From the NCBI GenBank assembly GCA_036495715.1, contig DASXML010000074.1:62001-126000 (forward strand): 64,000 bases of DNA. The letters run 5' to 3'. Position 1 is the stretch's first letter, and each line of letters opens with the position of its first letter. Below the pieces are notes generated by a model. That model did no database searches, had not been told where the DNA came from, and was given only the letters and a program-made list of their open reading frames with translations. Positions 28,085-36,509 of this stretch are shown here, in pieces. The DNA comes from Scandinavium sp036495715 (lineage in GTDB: Bacteria > Pseudomonadota > Gammaproteobacteria > Enterobacterales > Enterobacteriaceae). Made by a program: the position numbers and the translations under genes.

Positions 28085-28190
28085 AGGCAGATTATTCACG
28101 GCCTGCGCACAGCAACCGGAGCGTACTTAATGTACGTGAGGATTGCGAGCACAGCCCGGGGATAAGCTGGCAAGCAAACTAGCCCGAAAA
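28085..28190. repeat. dispersed repeat (GTACGTGAGGAT family), copy 2
   Basis: CCGGAGCGTACTTAATGTAC followed by GTGAGGATTGCGAGCACAGCCC matches the core seen near 8215 and 59550. The right-hand tail diverges from the other copies. It lies between the yhhX start and the ryhB terminator and may contain the yhhX promoter or leader. Confidence 0.65.
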
Positions 28191-28198
28191 AAGGGCAA

Positions 28199-28294
28199 AA
28201 AAAAAGCCAGCGCGAGGCTGGCTATAAAATAATACTGGAAGCAATGTGAGCAATGTCGTGCTTTCAGGTTCTCCGTAGGGGTCTTCCTGAACGC
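28199..28294 (-). ncRNA. ryhB: small regulatory RNA RyhB
   Basis: RyhB is an Hfq-dependent sRNA that, under iron limitation, represses mRNAs of iron-using proteins such as sodB and sdh. The minus strand from 28294 carries the family's conserved parts: GCGTTCAGGAAGACCCC at the 5' end, then the core CCTGAAAGCACGACATTGC and TCACATTGCTTCCAG, then a GCCAGCC...GGCTGGC-type terminator stem near 28205-28223 with a T run at 28197-28205. The length is about 96 nt (E. coli 90). The position between yhhX and yhhY is as in E. coli. A Fur box overlaps its promoter. Confidence 0.95.
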
Positions 28295-28299
28295 ATGGC

Positions 28300-28318
28300 A
28301 ATAATAATCATTATCATT
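28300..28318 (-). promoter_or_regulatory. Fur box and promoter of ryhB
   Basis: On the minus strand AATGATAATGATTATTATT resembles the Fur consensus GATAATGATAATCATTATC. It covers a -10-like TATTAT at 28301-28306, seven bases upstream of the RyhB 5' end. This placement means iron-loaded Fur would block the promoter. Confidence 0.88.
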
Positions 28319-28413
28319 CGCACTTGTCTACCTCTTTTTGCAAAAAACAACAGTTGACGAAATTTTCTGGTTCGGAGAGGGTTAAGGAGATAATCCACAA
28401 CAGGAGAAGAGGA

Positions 28414-28908
28414 ATGAAAATTAGCGAGATAGTCATCCGCCACGTACAAGCTACCGATGCAGACGCTTTACAGCAGATGCATGTGCATCAGGATGTCTAT
28501 CACTCCACGCTACAAATTCCTCATCCTTCCATGGACATGTGGCATGAGCGCGTGATGCGCAAGCCCGGTAGAAAGCAACTGGTCGCCTGCATCGACGAAC
28601 GCGTGGTCGGTCATCTGGTGCTCGACGTAATGGAAAACCCTCGCCGCAGCCACGTGGCAACGTTTGGCATCAGCATTGCGTCTGAATTCCAGAATCGGGG
28701 CGTCGGCAGCGCGCTGATGCGGGAGATGATCAACCTGTGCGATAACTGGTTGCGCATCGAACGAATTGAATTGACGGTGTTTGTCGACAATCCGTTAGGG
28801 ATTGCGCTGTACCGTAAATTCGGATTCGAGATCGAAGGCACCGGCAAGCAATTCGCGCTGCGTAACGGTGAATATGTGGATGCGTACTATATGGCGCGAA
28901 TGAAATAA
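28414..28908 (+). CDS. yhhY: GNAT N-acetyltransferase YhhY
   Basis: E. coli YhhY is a GNAT acetyltransferase reported to acetylate amino acids and aminoacyl nucleotides. The start MKISEIVIRHVQATDADALQ at 28414 is preceded by AGGAGAAGAGGA and gives 164 residues (E. coli 162). The acetyl-CoA-binding motif is EFQNRGVGSALMREMI near residues 100-115. The C-terminal NGEYVDAYYMARMK matches the family. An earlier in-frame start at 28324 would overlap the ryhB promoter and is rejected. Confidence 0.94.
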   Translation: MKISEIVIRHVQATDADALQQMHVHQDVYHSTLQIPHPSMDMWHERVMRKPGRKQLVACIDERVVGHLVLDVMENPRRSHVATFGISIASEFQNRGVGSALMREMINLCDNWLRIERIELTVFVDNPLGIALYRKFGFEIEGTGKQFALRNGEYVDAYYMARMK

Positions 28909-28919
28909 TCCACGGTGAA

Positions 28920-29003
28920 ATTGCCCGGTGGCGGCGTCGCCTTACCGGGCCTACGAGATACAGATCTTGTAGGCCCGGCAAACGCAGTGCCGCCGGGCAA
29001 AAT
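28920..29003. repeat. REP pair between yhhY and ggt
   Basis: TTGCCCGGTGGCGGCGTCGC at 28920 and, in opposite orientation, TGTAGGCCCGGCAAAC with GTGCCGCCGGGCAA at 28969-28999 form a BIME-type pair between the convergent genes yhhY and ggt. Confidence 0.85.
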
Positions 29004-29015
29004 CAGCGCAAAAAA

Positions 29016-30767
29016 TTAATAACCCGCCGTCAAATCATCCACGGTACGCGGGTCAGAAGCGCCATACAGCGCGCCATCTGGCCCCACCATAATGCTCTGC
29101 GTGCTACCCATCGCTTCTTTCACCGCGACCTTCTGACCTTTCGCTTCCAGCAGCTTCAGCGTATCCGGGCTAAAGCCCTTCTCAACGCGCAGCTCATCCG
29201 GGAGCCATTGGTGATGGAAGCGCGGCGCATTGGTCGCTTCGGCGATGTTCATTCCAAAGTCGATGGTGTTCACCACCATTTGCAGCACGGTCGTGATAAT
29301 ACGGCTGCCGCCAGGGCTGCCCGTTACCAGCCAGGTTTTACCGTCTTTCACCACGATAGTTGGCGACATCGACGACAGCGGGCGTTTCTTCGGCCCCACG
29401 GCGTTAGCATCCCCGCCGACCAGCCCGTACACGTTCGGCACGCCCGGTTTAGCCGAGAAGTCGTCCATTTCGTTATTCATCAGAATGCCGGTGTTCCCCG
29501 CCACAATCCCGGTGCCGAACGTGGTATTGAGCGTGTACGTCACCGCCACCGCATTTCCGTCTTTATCTACCACAGAGAAATGCGTGGTCTGGTTGCTTTC
29601 GTACGGCGCAAGCTTGCCGGGACGGATTTGGCTCGACGGCTTGGCTTTGTTGATATCAATTTCATTGGCAATAGATTTCGCATACGCCTTGCTGGTCAAC
29701 GCCTGCCACGGCACTTTCACGAAATCCGGGTCACCGAGGTATTCCGAGCGATCGGCATAGGCGTGTTTCTCGGCTTCAGCCATGATTTGCATCGCGTCGG
29801 CGCTGCCGAAACCGTATTTATGCATATCGAAGTTTTCCATGATATTCAGGATCTCCACGATATGGATCCCGCCCGAAGACGGCGGCGGCATCGAGTACAC
29901 CTGGTAACCACGGTAGTCGCCGCTGATCGGCTCGCGCTCCACCGCTTTGTAATTGGCGAGATCGTCTTTGGTCATCAGGCCGCCGTTCTTTTTCATTTCC
30001 CCGGCAATCTGATCGGCAATCGCGCCTTTATAAAACGCATCTGGCCCATTTTCGGCAATCAGCTCGAGGCTTTTTGCCAGATTGGCCTGCACCAACTTGT
30101 CGCCCTTTTTCAGCGGCTCGCCGTTTTTCCAGAAGATGGCTTTACTGTTCTCGTGATTAGGAATCACTTCGCTGCCGTAGGTTTTCAGGTCGTCGGCCAG
30201 CGCATCGTTAACGGTAAAGCCCTCTTTCGCGAGTTTAATCGCCGGACGTACCACTTTGTTCAGCGGCAGGGTGCCGTACTCTTTCAGCGCCAATGAGAAA
30301 CCGGCCACCGTTCCCGGCGTGCCAGAAGCCAGATGAGACGTCAGCGATTTTTTACTGTCAGGATTGCCCTGATCGTCGAGGAACATGTCACGCGTGGCCT
30401 GCGCGGGGGCCATTTCACGGAAGTCGATCGCCGTGGTTTTGCCGTCTTTGGTGCGCAGCAGCATAAAACCGCCGCCGCCGAGATTACCGGCCTGCGGGTG
30501 CGTCACCGCCAGCGCATAACCGACCGCCACCGCCGCATCCACCGCGTTCCCACCCTGCTTTAAAATCTCCACGCCTACTTTTGTCGCCATCGCATCGACC
30601 GACGCCACCATGCCCTGCTGGGCGCGCACCGGGTGGAAAACGTCCTCTTCAACGCCATAAGACACCGGGGGTGCCGCGGGCGACGGCGTTGTTGCCGCCA
30701 CGCTAAACGTGCTTCCTGCCAGCAGAGCAGCCATCGCCGCCCCACGCCAAAAACGGGTTTCTCTCAT
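29016..30767 (-). CDS. ggt: periplasmic gamma-glutamyltranspeptidase
   Basis: Ggt hydrolyses or transfers the gamma-glutamyl group of glutathione in the periplasm. The 583 residues (E. coli 580) start with a signal peptide whose hydrophobic core is AAMAALLAGSTFSVAA. The precursor self-cleaves before the catalytic threonine, here Thr394 in SNQTTHFSVVDKDGNAV by alignment with E. coli Thr391. The C-terminal glycines SPGGSRI of the substrate pocket are present. It is a single gene, convergent with yhhY. In E. coli K-12, yhhZ and insertion-sequence debris separate yhhY from ggt; here only REP units do. Confidence 0.97.
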   Translation of the reverse strand: MRETRFWRGAAMAALLAGSTFSVAATTPSPAAPPVSYGVEEDVFHPVRAQQGMVASVDAMATKVGVEILKQGGNAVDAAVAVGYALAVTHPQAGNLGGGGFMLLRTKDGKTTAIDFREMAPAQATRDMFLDDQGNPDSKKSLTSHLASGTPGTVAGFSLALKEYGTLPLNKVVRPAIKLAKEGFTVNDALADDLKTYGSEVIPNHENSKAIFWKNGEPLKKGDKLVQANLAKSLELIAENGPDAFYKGAIADQIAGEMKKNGGLMTKDDLANYKAVEREPISGDYRGYQVYSMPPPSSGGIHIVEILNIMENFDMHKYGFGSADAMQIMAEAEKHAYADRSEYLGDPDFVKVPWQALTSKAYAKSIANEIDINKAKPSSQIRPGKLAPYESNQTTHFSVVDKDGNAVAVTYTLNTTFGTGIVAGNTGILMNNEMDDFSAKPGVPNVYGLVGGDANAVGPKKRPLSSMSPTIVVKDGKTWLVTGSPGGSRIITTVLQMVVNTIDFGMNIAEATNAPRFHHQWLPDELRVEKGFSPDTLKLLEAKGQKVAVKEAMGSTQSIMVGPDGALYGASDPRTVDDLTAGY

Positions 30768-30890
30768 TGTTATTCTCCAGGTGAAAGGTTTTATGCTCCC
30801 GCTTAAGCCTGGTTCAGAATTCCTAAAAAATCATCGTAATGGCGAATTGGAGGTAAACTTAAGGAAGCCCCTAACGGGGAGGAGGAAAAG

Positions 30891-31271
30891 ATGAAAACAG
30901 TATTATTTCTTGCGGCGCTGATGCCGTTTGCCGTTTTAGCACAGCCACTGAACGTCACCAATAACCCGAACCAACCGGGTTATGTGATCCCGAGTCAGCA
31001 ACGGATGCAGACTGAAATGCACACCCAACAGCTGCAACAGAAAGGGATGCTGAACCAGCAGTTACAAACCCAGACGCAGATGAACACCAATCAGCAACGG
31101 GTGCTGAATGCACAGCCGGGGGAGCAACCGCTACCGAATACCAACGGCGGGATGTTAAGCGGTAACAGCGACAAAATGCTGAACAGTTCGTCGCAGCAGC
31201 ACATGCTGCCGCAAACGCAGAACGGCGATCTGCTGAGTACGCCGTCTAATCCACAGCCGCTTTCACGTTAA
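30891..31271 (+). CDS. yhhA: DUF2756 family exported protein YhhA
   Basis: Function unknown. The 126 residues begin with a signal peptide, MKTVLFLAALMPFAVLAQP, probably cleaved after VLA. The mature part is low in complexity and rich in Gln, Asn, Met and Thr, with repeated QQL/QTQ runs (near residues 42-70), and has no cysteine. E. coli YhhA is about 146 residues, so this copy is shorter in its repetitive part. It is preceded by a strong GGAGGAAAAG ribosome site. Its stop overlaps the convergent ugpQ stop by a few bases. Confidence 0.9.
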   Translation: MKTVLFLAALMPFAVLAQPLNVTNNPNQPGYVIPSQQRMQTEMHTQQLQQKGMLNQQLQTQTQMNTNQQRVLNAQPGEQPLPNTNGGMLSGNSDKMLNSSSQQHMLPQTQNGDLLSTPSNPQPLSR

Positions 31272-32014
31272 ACGGGCTGATTGAAGTCCGGTCCGATAAC
31301 GTCAATCGCATCGGTGCAGATGCAGTCCACGCCCCAGCTCAGCAGCTCTGCTGCCCGCTGGGGTTTGTTGACGGTATAAACCAGAATGCGCAGCCCCGCC
31401 TCTTTAAATTGGTTCACCCGCACTTCATCGAGCAGCCTATGATTCAGGTGAATCGACACGCAGCCTAAGCGCGTCGTTAACGCCTGCCAGTCATCACGCC
31501 ATTCATCGAGCAACAGCCCGCGCGGCAGCTCAGGTGCCGCCGCCTGTGCGGCTTCCAGTGCGTCAATTTCAAATGACGACAGCAGCGGTGCCGTCATATC
31601 TGCCCACAGTTCACGCGCCGCCAACGCGACGGTTTTACCGGTTAATGGCCCGGTGCCGGTGGTCGGTTTGATTTCGATATTCGCCATCATGCCGTGCTGG
31701 CGGCAGCGCCCCGCCACCTGCGACAACAGCGGCAGCGGTTCACCTTTGAATTCGCGACTGAACCAGCTTCCCGCATCCACGTTCAGCAATTCGCTCCACG
31801 TCAGTTTCCCCGCCACACCCCAGCCGTTGCTGGTGCGTTCGAGATTGTCGTCATGCAGTAGAAAAATCTGCCCGTCCTGCGACAGCTTGGCGTCAAATTC
31901 GATCATCGTGTGACCGTAGCGCGCGCCAACGTCAATCGCCGCAAGGGTATTTTCCGGAGCCCGTTTACCGCCGCCACGGTGGGCGACGATGCGGGGATAA
32001 GGCCAGTTGCTCAT
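31268..32014 (-). CDS. ugpQ: cytoplasmic glycerophosphodiester phosphodiesterase UgpQ
   Basis: UgpQ hydrolyses glycerophosphodiesters to glycerol-3-phosphate and alcohols inside the cell. The 248 residues (E. coli 247) carry the GDPD motifs: AHRGGGKRAPENTLAAI with the catalytic His, then EFDAKLSQDG and LLHDDNLERTSNG. It is last in ugpBAECQ, overlapping ugpC by 4 bp (ATGA). Expression should follow PhoB control of ugpB. Confidence 0.97.
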   Translation of the reverse strand: MSNWPYPRIVAHRGGGKRAPENTLAAIDVGARYGHTMIEFDAKLSQDGQIFLLHDDNLERTSNGWGVAGKLTWSELLNVDAGSWFSREFKGEPLPLLSQVAGRCRQHGMMANIEIKPTTGTGPLTGKTVALAARELWADMTAPLLSSFEIDALEAAQAAAPELPRGLLLDEWRDDWQALTTRLGCVSIHLNHRLLDEVRVNQFKEAGLRILVYTVNKPQRAAELLSWGVDCICTDAIDVIGPDFNQPV

Positions 32015-33084
32015 ACGCGTTGTCCTGTCTCGCCATCAAACAGGTGCAGATGGTTTTCCGGCAGATGCAGCCACAGCGTGGTCCCTGCCGTCGGTCGGTG
32101 CTGATGCGGTAAACGCACCACCATTTTTTGCGCCCCCCAGCGACCGTGCGCGAGGTTATCTGCACCTAAAATTTCCAGCGTATCCATCACCAACGGGATG
32201 CCGCCTTCGGCCTGCGAGCTTAGCGCAATATGTTCCGGACGGAAACCCAATGTCATGCTGCGCCCGGCATAGCCGCGATACAGCCAGTTAAGCGGCAGCG
32301 CCATGCCGCTGTCGAGTTCGAAATGCGTGCCGGACGTACTCACCCGTCCGTCGAGCAGGTTCATCGCCGGGCTGCCGATAAAACTCGCCACAAAGCGCGT
32401 CGCGGGTTTCTCATACACTTCAACCGGCGTCCCAATCTGCTCGGCAATGCCTTTGTTCATCACCATCACCCGCTGGGCGAGGGTCATGGCTTCCACCTGA
32501 TCGTGGGTGACGTAAAGTGAGGTGGTGTTCAGGCGACGATGCAGTTGCTGGAGTTCCAGACGCATCTGCACGCGCAGTTTGGCATCAAGGTTAGATAACG
32601 GCTCATCGAACAGAAACACCGCCGGGTCACGCACAATCGCGCGACCCATCGCCACACGCTGACGCTGACCGCCGGAAAGCTCGCGCGGACGGCGTTTCAG
32701 CAGCGGCTCCAGTTCCAGAATACGCGCCGCTTCTTTTACTTTTTCGGCAATATGCCCTTTGCCCATACCGCGAATTTTCAGGCCCCAGGCCATGTTTTCT
32801 TCCACACTCATGTGCGGGTACAACGCATAGTTCTGAAATACCATCGCGATGCCGCGCTCTTTCGGTTCCAGTTCGGTCACGCGCTGGCGGTCAATCCAGA
32901 TATCGCCGCTGGAAACGCGCTCCAGCCCCGCCACCATCCGCAACAGCGTTGATTTCCCGCAGCCGGATGGCCCGACCATCACGATAAATTCGCCGTCGGA
33001 AACGTCCAGCGTTAGCGGCTGGATCACCTGCGTTTTGCCGCTGTCCCAGCTCTTGGTTACTGCCTGTAATTTAAGTCCTGACAT
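32011..33084 (-). CDS. ugpC: sn-glycerol-3-phosphate ABC transporter ATP-binding protein
   Basis: UgpC is the ATPase of the UgpBAEC importer. The start MSGLKLQAVTKSWDSGKTQV at 33084 gives 357 residues (E. coli 356). Walker A is GPSGCGKST near residues 38-46, the signature is LSGGQRQRVAMGR and Walker B is VFLFDEPLSNLDAKL. A C-terminal MalK-like OB-fold regulatory domain follows. The start is one base after the ugpE stop, and the stop overlaps the ugpQ start. Confidence 0.97.
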   Translation of the reverse strand: MSGLKLQAVTKSWDSGKTQVIQPLTLDVSDGEFIVMVGPSGCGKSTLLRMVAGLERVSSGDIWIDRQRVTELEPKERGIAMVFQNYALYPHMSVEENMAWGLKIRGMGKGHIAEKVKEAARILELEPLLKRRPRELSGGQRQRVAMGRAIVRDPAVFLFDEPLSNLDAKLRVQMRLELQQLHRRLNTTSLYVTHDQVEAMTLAQRVMVMNKGIAEQIGTPVEVYEKPATRFVASFIGSPAMNLLDGRVSTSGTHFELDSGMALPLNWLYRGYAGRSMTLGFRPEHIALSSQAEGGIPLVMDTLEILGADNLAHGRWGAQKMVVRLPHQHRPTAGTTLWLHLPENHLHLFDGETGQRV

Positions 33085-33085
33085 C

Positions 33086-33931
33086 TTATTTCTCACTGTC
33101 CACTAAACCACGCACAAACGCGCGCTGCATGGCTAAAACGATAATAACGGGCGGGATAAGCGTCAGCAGCATCGCCGCCATCACCTGATTCCACGCCGTG
33201 GTGCCTTCGCCGGTGGCGATCATGCCTTTAATGCCCGCCACGGCGGTGCCGAGGTTCACGTCGGTCACAATCAGCAGCGGCCACAGATACTGGTTCCAGC
33301 CGTAAATGAAAGTGATGACGAACAGCGCCGCAAGATTGGTTTTCGACAGCGGCAGCACGATGTCGCGGAAAAAACGCATCGGCGAGGCGCCGTCAATGCG
33401 GGCCGCTTCCATCAATTCATCGGGCAGCGTCATAAAGAACTGGCGGAACAGGAACGTGGCGGTTGCCGACGCCATCAGCGGCAACGTCAGACCGGTGTAG
33501 CTGTCGAGCATTTTCAGGCTGGCGATCACTTCCACCGTTGGGAAAATACGCACTTCGACCGGCAGCATCAGGGTGATAAAAATCATCCAGAAGAACAGGT
33601 TACGCAGCGGGAAACGGAACCAGACAATCGCGAACGCCGACAGCATCGACACCGCGATTTTGCCGACCGTAATGGTGAACGCCATGATGAAGCTGTTGAG
33701 CAACAGCAGCCAGAACGGCGCGCTATTGGCACCGACGCCCTGGAGCCAGATGATTTTCATGTTTTCCAGCAAATGCGAGCCAGGGATCAGCGTCATCGGT
33801 GTGGCGAACACCGCTTTGTTATCCAGCGTCGCCGCCACAAAAGCGACGTACAGCGGGAACAGGATCACGGCAATCCCCAGAATCAACATAATGTGGCTGA
33901 ACCAGGTCAGCCCGCGACGATGTTCAATCAT
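33086..33931 (-). CDS. ugpE: sn-glycerol-3-phosphate ABC transporter permease UgpE
   Basis: This is one of the two inner membrane subunits of the glycerol-3-phosphate importer. It has 281 residues, as in E. coli, with six predicted membrane segments. The EAA loop that docks onto UgpC is EAARIDGASPMRFFRDIVLP. It overlaps ugpA by 4 bp. Confidence 0.97.
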   Translation of the reverse strand: MIEHRRGLTWFSHIMLILGIAVILFPLYVAFVAATLDNKAVFATPMTLIPGSHLLENMKIIWLQGVGANSAPFWLLLLNSFIMAFTITVGKIAVSMLSAFAIVWFRFPLRNLFFWMIFITLMLPVEVRIFPTVEVIASLKMLDSYTGLTLPLMASATATFLFRQFFMTLPDELMEAARIDGASPMRFFRDIVLPLSKTNLAALFVITFIYGWNQYLWPLLIVTDVNLGTAVAGIKGMIATGEGTTAWNQVMAAMLLTLIPPVIIVLAMQRAFVRGLVDSEK

Positions 33932-34815
33932 TGATAGCGCACCTTACTTTCCACATAGCGGAACTGAACCACCGTCAGCAAAATCACCAGCCCCATCAGC
34001 ACCACCGACTGCGCCGCCGATGCCGACAAGTCCAGCCCGGCAAAACCTTCGCGGTAGATTTTGTAGATAAGCGTGGTGGTCGCCTGCACCGGGCCGCCAG
34101 CGGTCGCGGCGTCAATAACCGGGAAGGTGTCGAAAAAGGCATACACCAGGTTGACCACCAGCAGGAAGAAACTTACCGGGGCGATCAGCGGCAGCGCTAT
34201 CGAAAAGAAGCGGCGCACGGGGCCGGCGCCGTCAATCGCGGCGGCTTCCACCAACGAGCGAGGAATGGATTGCAGCGCGGCGAAGAAGAACAGGAAGTTG
34301 TAGCTGATTTGCTTCCATACCGAGGCGAACACCACGAGAAACATCGCCTGACCGCTGTTTTGCGCGTGGTTCCAGTTGTAGCCCATCAGTTCCAGCCAAT
34401 GCGTAATTAACCCGCGACCTGGATTGAACAAGAAAATCCACAGCACGGCGGCAATCGCGGGCGCGACGGCATAAGGCAGCAGCATTAACGTCTGATAAAG
34501 ACGGCTTCCGCGCACCACGTAATCGACCAGCGCAGCGAAGAACAACGACACCAGCAGACCGCTGATAGTCACTAAGCCGCTGAACTTGATGGTGGTCCAG
34601 AAAGAATCGAGGTAATAGCTGTCGTGGAACAGGGCTACAAAATTATCAAGACCGACAAATTCGCTGGAAAGCCCAAACGGGTCCATGTTCTGCACCGAAT
34701 ACCACAGCGCTTCACCCGCAGGCCAGATAAAGAAGATAACGGTAATGAGAAGCTGCGGCGCGACCAGCACATAAGGCAGCCAGCGCGAGCGAAATACCGG
34801 ACGGGATGATGACAT
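33928..34815 (-). CDS. ugpA: sn-glycerol-3-phosphate ABC transporter permease UgpA
   Basis: This is the second permease subunit of the importer. It has 295 residues, as in E. coli, with six membrane segments and the EAA loop EAAAIDGAGPVRRFFSIALP. It is separated from ugpB by 107 bp that contain a REP pair, which in E. coli-type operons can lower expression of the downstream genes relative to the binding protein. Confidence 0.97.
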   Translation of the reverse strand: MSSSRPVFRSRWLPYVLVAPQLLITVIFFIWPAGEALWYSVQNMDPFGLSSEFVGLDNFVALFHDSYYLDSFWTTIKFSGLVTISGLLVSLFFAALVDYVVRGSRLYQTLMLLPYAVAPAIAAVLWIFLFNPGRGLITHWLELMGYNWNHAQNSGQAMFLVVFASVWKQISYNFLFFFAALQSIPRSLVEAAAIDGAGPVRRFFSIALPLIAPVSFFLLVVNLVYAFFDTFPVIDAATAGGPVQATTTLIYKIYREGFAGLDLSASAAQSVVLMGLVILLTVVQFRYVESKVRYQ

Positions 34816-34837
34816 AAATGAACTCTTTTCCAGAAAA

Positions 34838-34918
34838 CGCCGGGGGGCGGCTTCGCCTTACCCGGCCTACAGCGGGTGATCCGTAGGCCGGGTAAGCGCA
34901 GCGCCATCCGGCAGATCA
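34838..34918. repeat. REP pair between ugpB and ugpA
   Basis: GGGCGGCTTCGCCTTACCCG near 34846 and, inverted, GTAGGCCGGGTAAGCGCAGC near 34881 form a BIME inside the ugp operon, just after the ugpB stop. It probably stabilises the ugpB part of the message; this is inferred from REP behaviour in other transport operons. Confidence 0.8.
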
Positions 34919-34922
34919 AACA

Positions 34923-36239
34923 TTAAGACTTCGTGGATTTCTCAAAACGCCGCAGCAGCTGATTGCCACGCTCGACCGCGCTATCGAGCGCCTGTTGCGG
35001 GGTTTTCTTGCCGGTCCAGACCGATTCCAGTTCTTCGTCCACAATGGTACGAATCTGCGGCATATTGCCCAGACGCAGGCCTTTAGTGAACGGCAACGGC
35101 GGCTTGTTCAGCATCTGACGCGTGGCGATGTCTGCGCCCGGATTCTTGTCATAGAAGCCCTGCTGACGGGTCAGGTCGTAGGCCGCTTTGGTGATCGGCA
35201 GATAACCCGTTTTCTGGTGCCATTCGGCTGCGATTTCCGGTTTGGTCAGGAAGTCGAGGAACTCGGCTACGCCTTTGTAGGTTTCTTTGTCTTTGCCCTG
35301 CATCACCCACAGGCTGGCTCCGCCGATAATGGCATTCTGCGGCGCGCCTTTGGCGTCTGCGTCGTACGGCATCATGCCGACGCCATAGTTGAATTTGGCG
35401 TACTGACGAATGTCGGCGAGAGAACCAGACGAGGCGGTGGTGATCGCGCAATCACCGCTATAGAACTTCTCGGTGGATTCATCTTTACGCCCGAAATAGC
35501 TGAAATCGCCCTTCTTGTTCAACGCTTCCAGCATGGCGATGTGCTTCACCTGCTCCGGCTTGTTGAATTCCAGCACTGCGTCGGTGCCGTCAAAGCCGTT
35601 GTTTTTGGTCGCAAACGGCAGACCGTTCCAGGCACTGAAGTTTTCCAGTTGGATCCAACCTTGCCAACCGCTGGCGTAGCCGCACTTCATGCCCGCAGCT
35701 TTCAGCTTCGCGGTGTAATCAGCCAAATCCTGCCAGGTTTTCGGCGGCTGCTCTGGATCTAAACCGGCTTTTTTAAAGGCGTCTTTGTTGTAATACAGCA
35801 CCGGCGTGGAGCTGTTAAACGGCTGGCTCAACAGATGGCCGGTTTTCGAGTCGGTGTAGTAGCCAGAAACGGTCGGCACGAACTGCGACTCGTCGAATTT
35901 AATGTCGGCATCTTTAAATACTTCGTACACCGGTTTGATCGCTTTCGAGGCCATCATCGTCGCGGTGCCCACTTCATAAACCTGCAACAGCGCAGGTGCG
36001 TTACCGCTACGGAAAACGGCGATCCCTGCCGCCAGGCTCTGCTCGTAGTTGCCTTTGTACACCGGCACAATTTTGTAATCAGGGTGCGTGTCGTTGAAAC
36101 GTTGGGCCAGGGAATCAACTTCTTTGCCCAACTCCCCTTCCATCGAATGCCAGAAAGGAACGGTAGTGACAGCCATGGCCTGGGAGGCAAATGCCAGACC
36201 CAACGTCAGGGCTAAAGCGGTGTGTCGTAACGATGTCAT
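34923..36239 (-). CDS. ugpB: sn-glycerol-3-phosphate-binding periplasmic protein UgpB
   Basis: UgpB captures glycerol-3-phosphate and glycerophosphocholine in the periplasm for UgpAEC. The start MTSLRHTALALTLGLAFASQ at 36239 gives 438 residues (as in E. coli) and a typical signal peptide ending ASQAMA; the open frame upstream of it is promoter DNA. The mature start VTTVPFWHSMEGELGKEVDS matches the family, as does SASSGSL-like ligand contact TTASSGSLADIRQ. It is first in ugpBAECQ, downstream of an array of Pho-box-like units. Confidence 0.97.
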   Translation of the reverse strand: MTSLRHTALALTLGLAFASQAMAVTTVPFWHSMEGELGKEVDSLAQRFNDTHPDYKIVPVYKGNYEQSLAAGIAVFRSGNAPALLQVYEVGTATMMASKAIKPVYEVFKDADIKFDESQFVPTVSGYYTDSKTGHLLSQPFNSSTPVLYYNKDAFKKAGLDPEQPPKTWQDLADYTAKLKAAGMKCGYASGWQGWIQLENFSAWNGLPFATKNNGFDGTDAVLEFNKPEQVKHIAMLEALNKKGDFSYFGRKDESTEKFYSGDCAITTASSGSLADIRQYAKFNYGVGMMPYDADAKGAPQNAIIGGASLWVMQGKDKETYKGVAEFLDFLTKPEIAAEWHQKTGYLPITKAAYDLTRQQGFYDKNPGADIATRQMLNKPPLPFTKGLRLGNMPQIRTIVDEELESVWTGKKTPQQALDSAVERGNQLLRRFEKSTKS

Positions 36240-36299
36240 TCGTTTATCTCTCTTGTTGTCCCAGATGCGCGAAATCACGCGTTTTATGCTCGCGAGGTA

Positions 36300-36409
36300 A
36301 CATGACATGCTCGAATGACAGAAAAATAACCGAAAGATGACGAAACGGTGACGCCCAGACGTCAGTGTGATGATGAAAGGATGATGGAATGGTGACGGAA
36401 AGATGGCGG
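36300..36409 (-). promoter_or_regulatory. array of ten 11-bp Pho-box-like units upstream of ugpB
   Basis: Read on the minus strand in steps of 11 bp from 36409, successive units are CCGCCATCTTT, CCGTCACCATT, CCATCATCCTT, TCATCATCACA, CTGACGTCTGG, GCGTCACCGTT, TCGTCATCTTT, CGGTTATTTTT, CTGTCATTCGA and GCATGTCATGT. Most fit (C/T)GTCA(T/C)-like cores. PhoB binds tandem 11-bp units of CTGTCAT plus an A/T tetramer, and ugpB is a known PhoB target in E. coli. The array ends 60 bp before the ugpB start codon. Individual units are degenerate, so not all need be bound. Confidence 0.65.
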
Positions 36410-36416
36410 TAACAGA

Positions 36417-36500
36417 CCGCCGGGTGGCGCTGCGCTTACCCGGCCTACACAAAAATAAGCGCTATTTCGTAGGCCCGGCAAGCGTGCGCCGCCGGGCAAT
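36417..36500. repeat. REP pair between ugpB promoter and livF
   Basis: CCGCCGGGTGGCGCTGCGCT near 36418 and, inverted, GTAGGCCCGGCAAGCGTGCG near 36469 form a BIME between the ugp control region and the end of the liv operon. Confidence 0.82.
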
Positions 36501-36509
36501 ACAAACGGC

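Noticed and set aside
28324..28413. Upstream ATG for yhhY adding 30 residues
   Set aside because: It lies over the divergent ryhB promoter region and has no ribosome site; the start at 28414 follows AGGAGAAGAGGA and matches the family length.
29208..30296. Plus-strand open frame of 362 codons within ggt
   Set aside because: Antisense to conserved ggt; His/Arg-rich composition typical of shadow frames.
34838..34918. Repeated GC-rich palindromes as a possible CRISPR array
   Set aside because: Units are alternately inverted REP sequences without unique spacers of constant length; no cas genes are present anywhere in the window.
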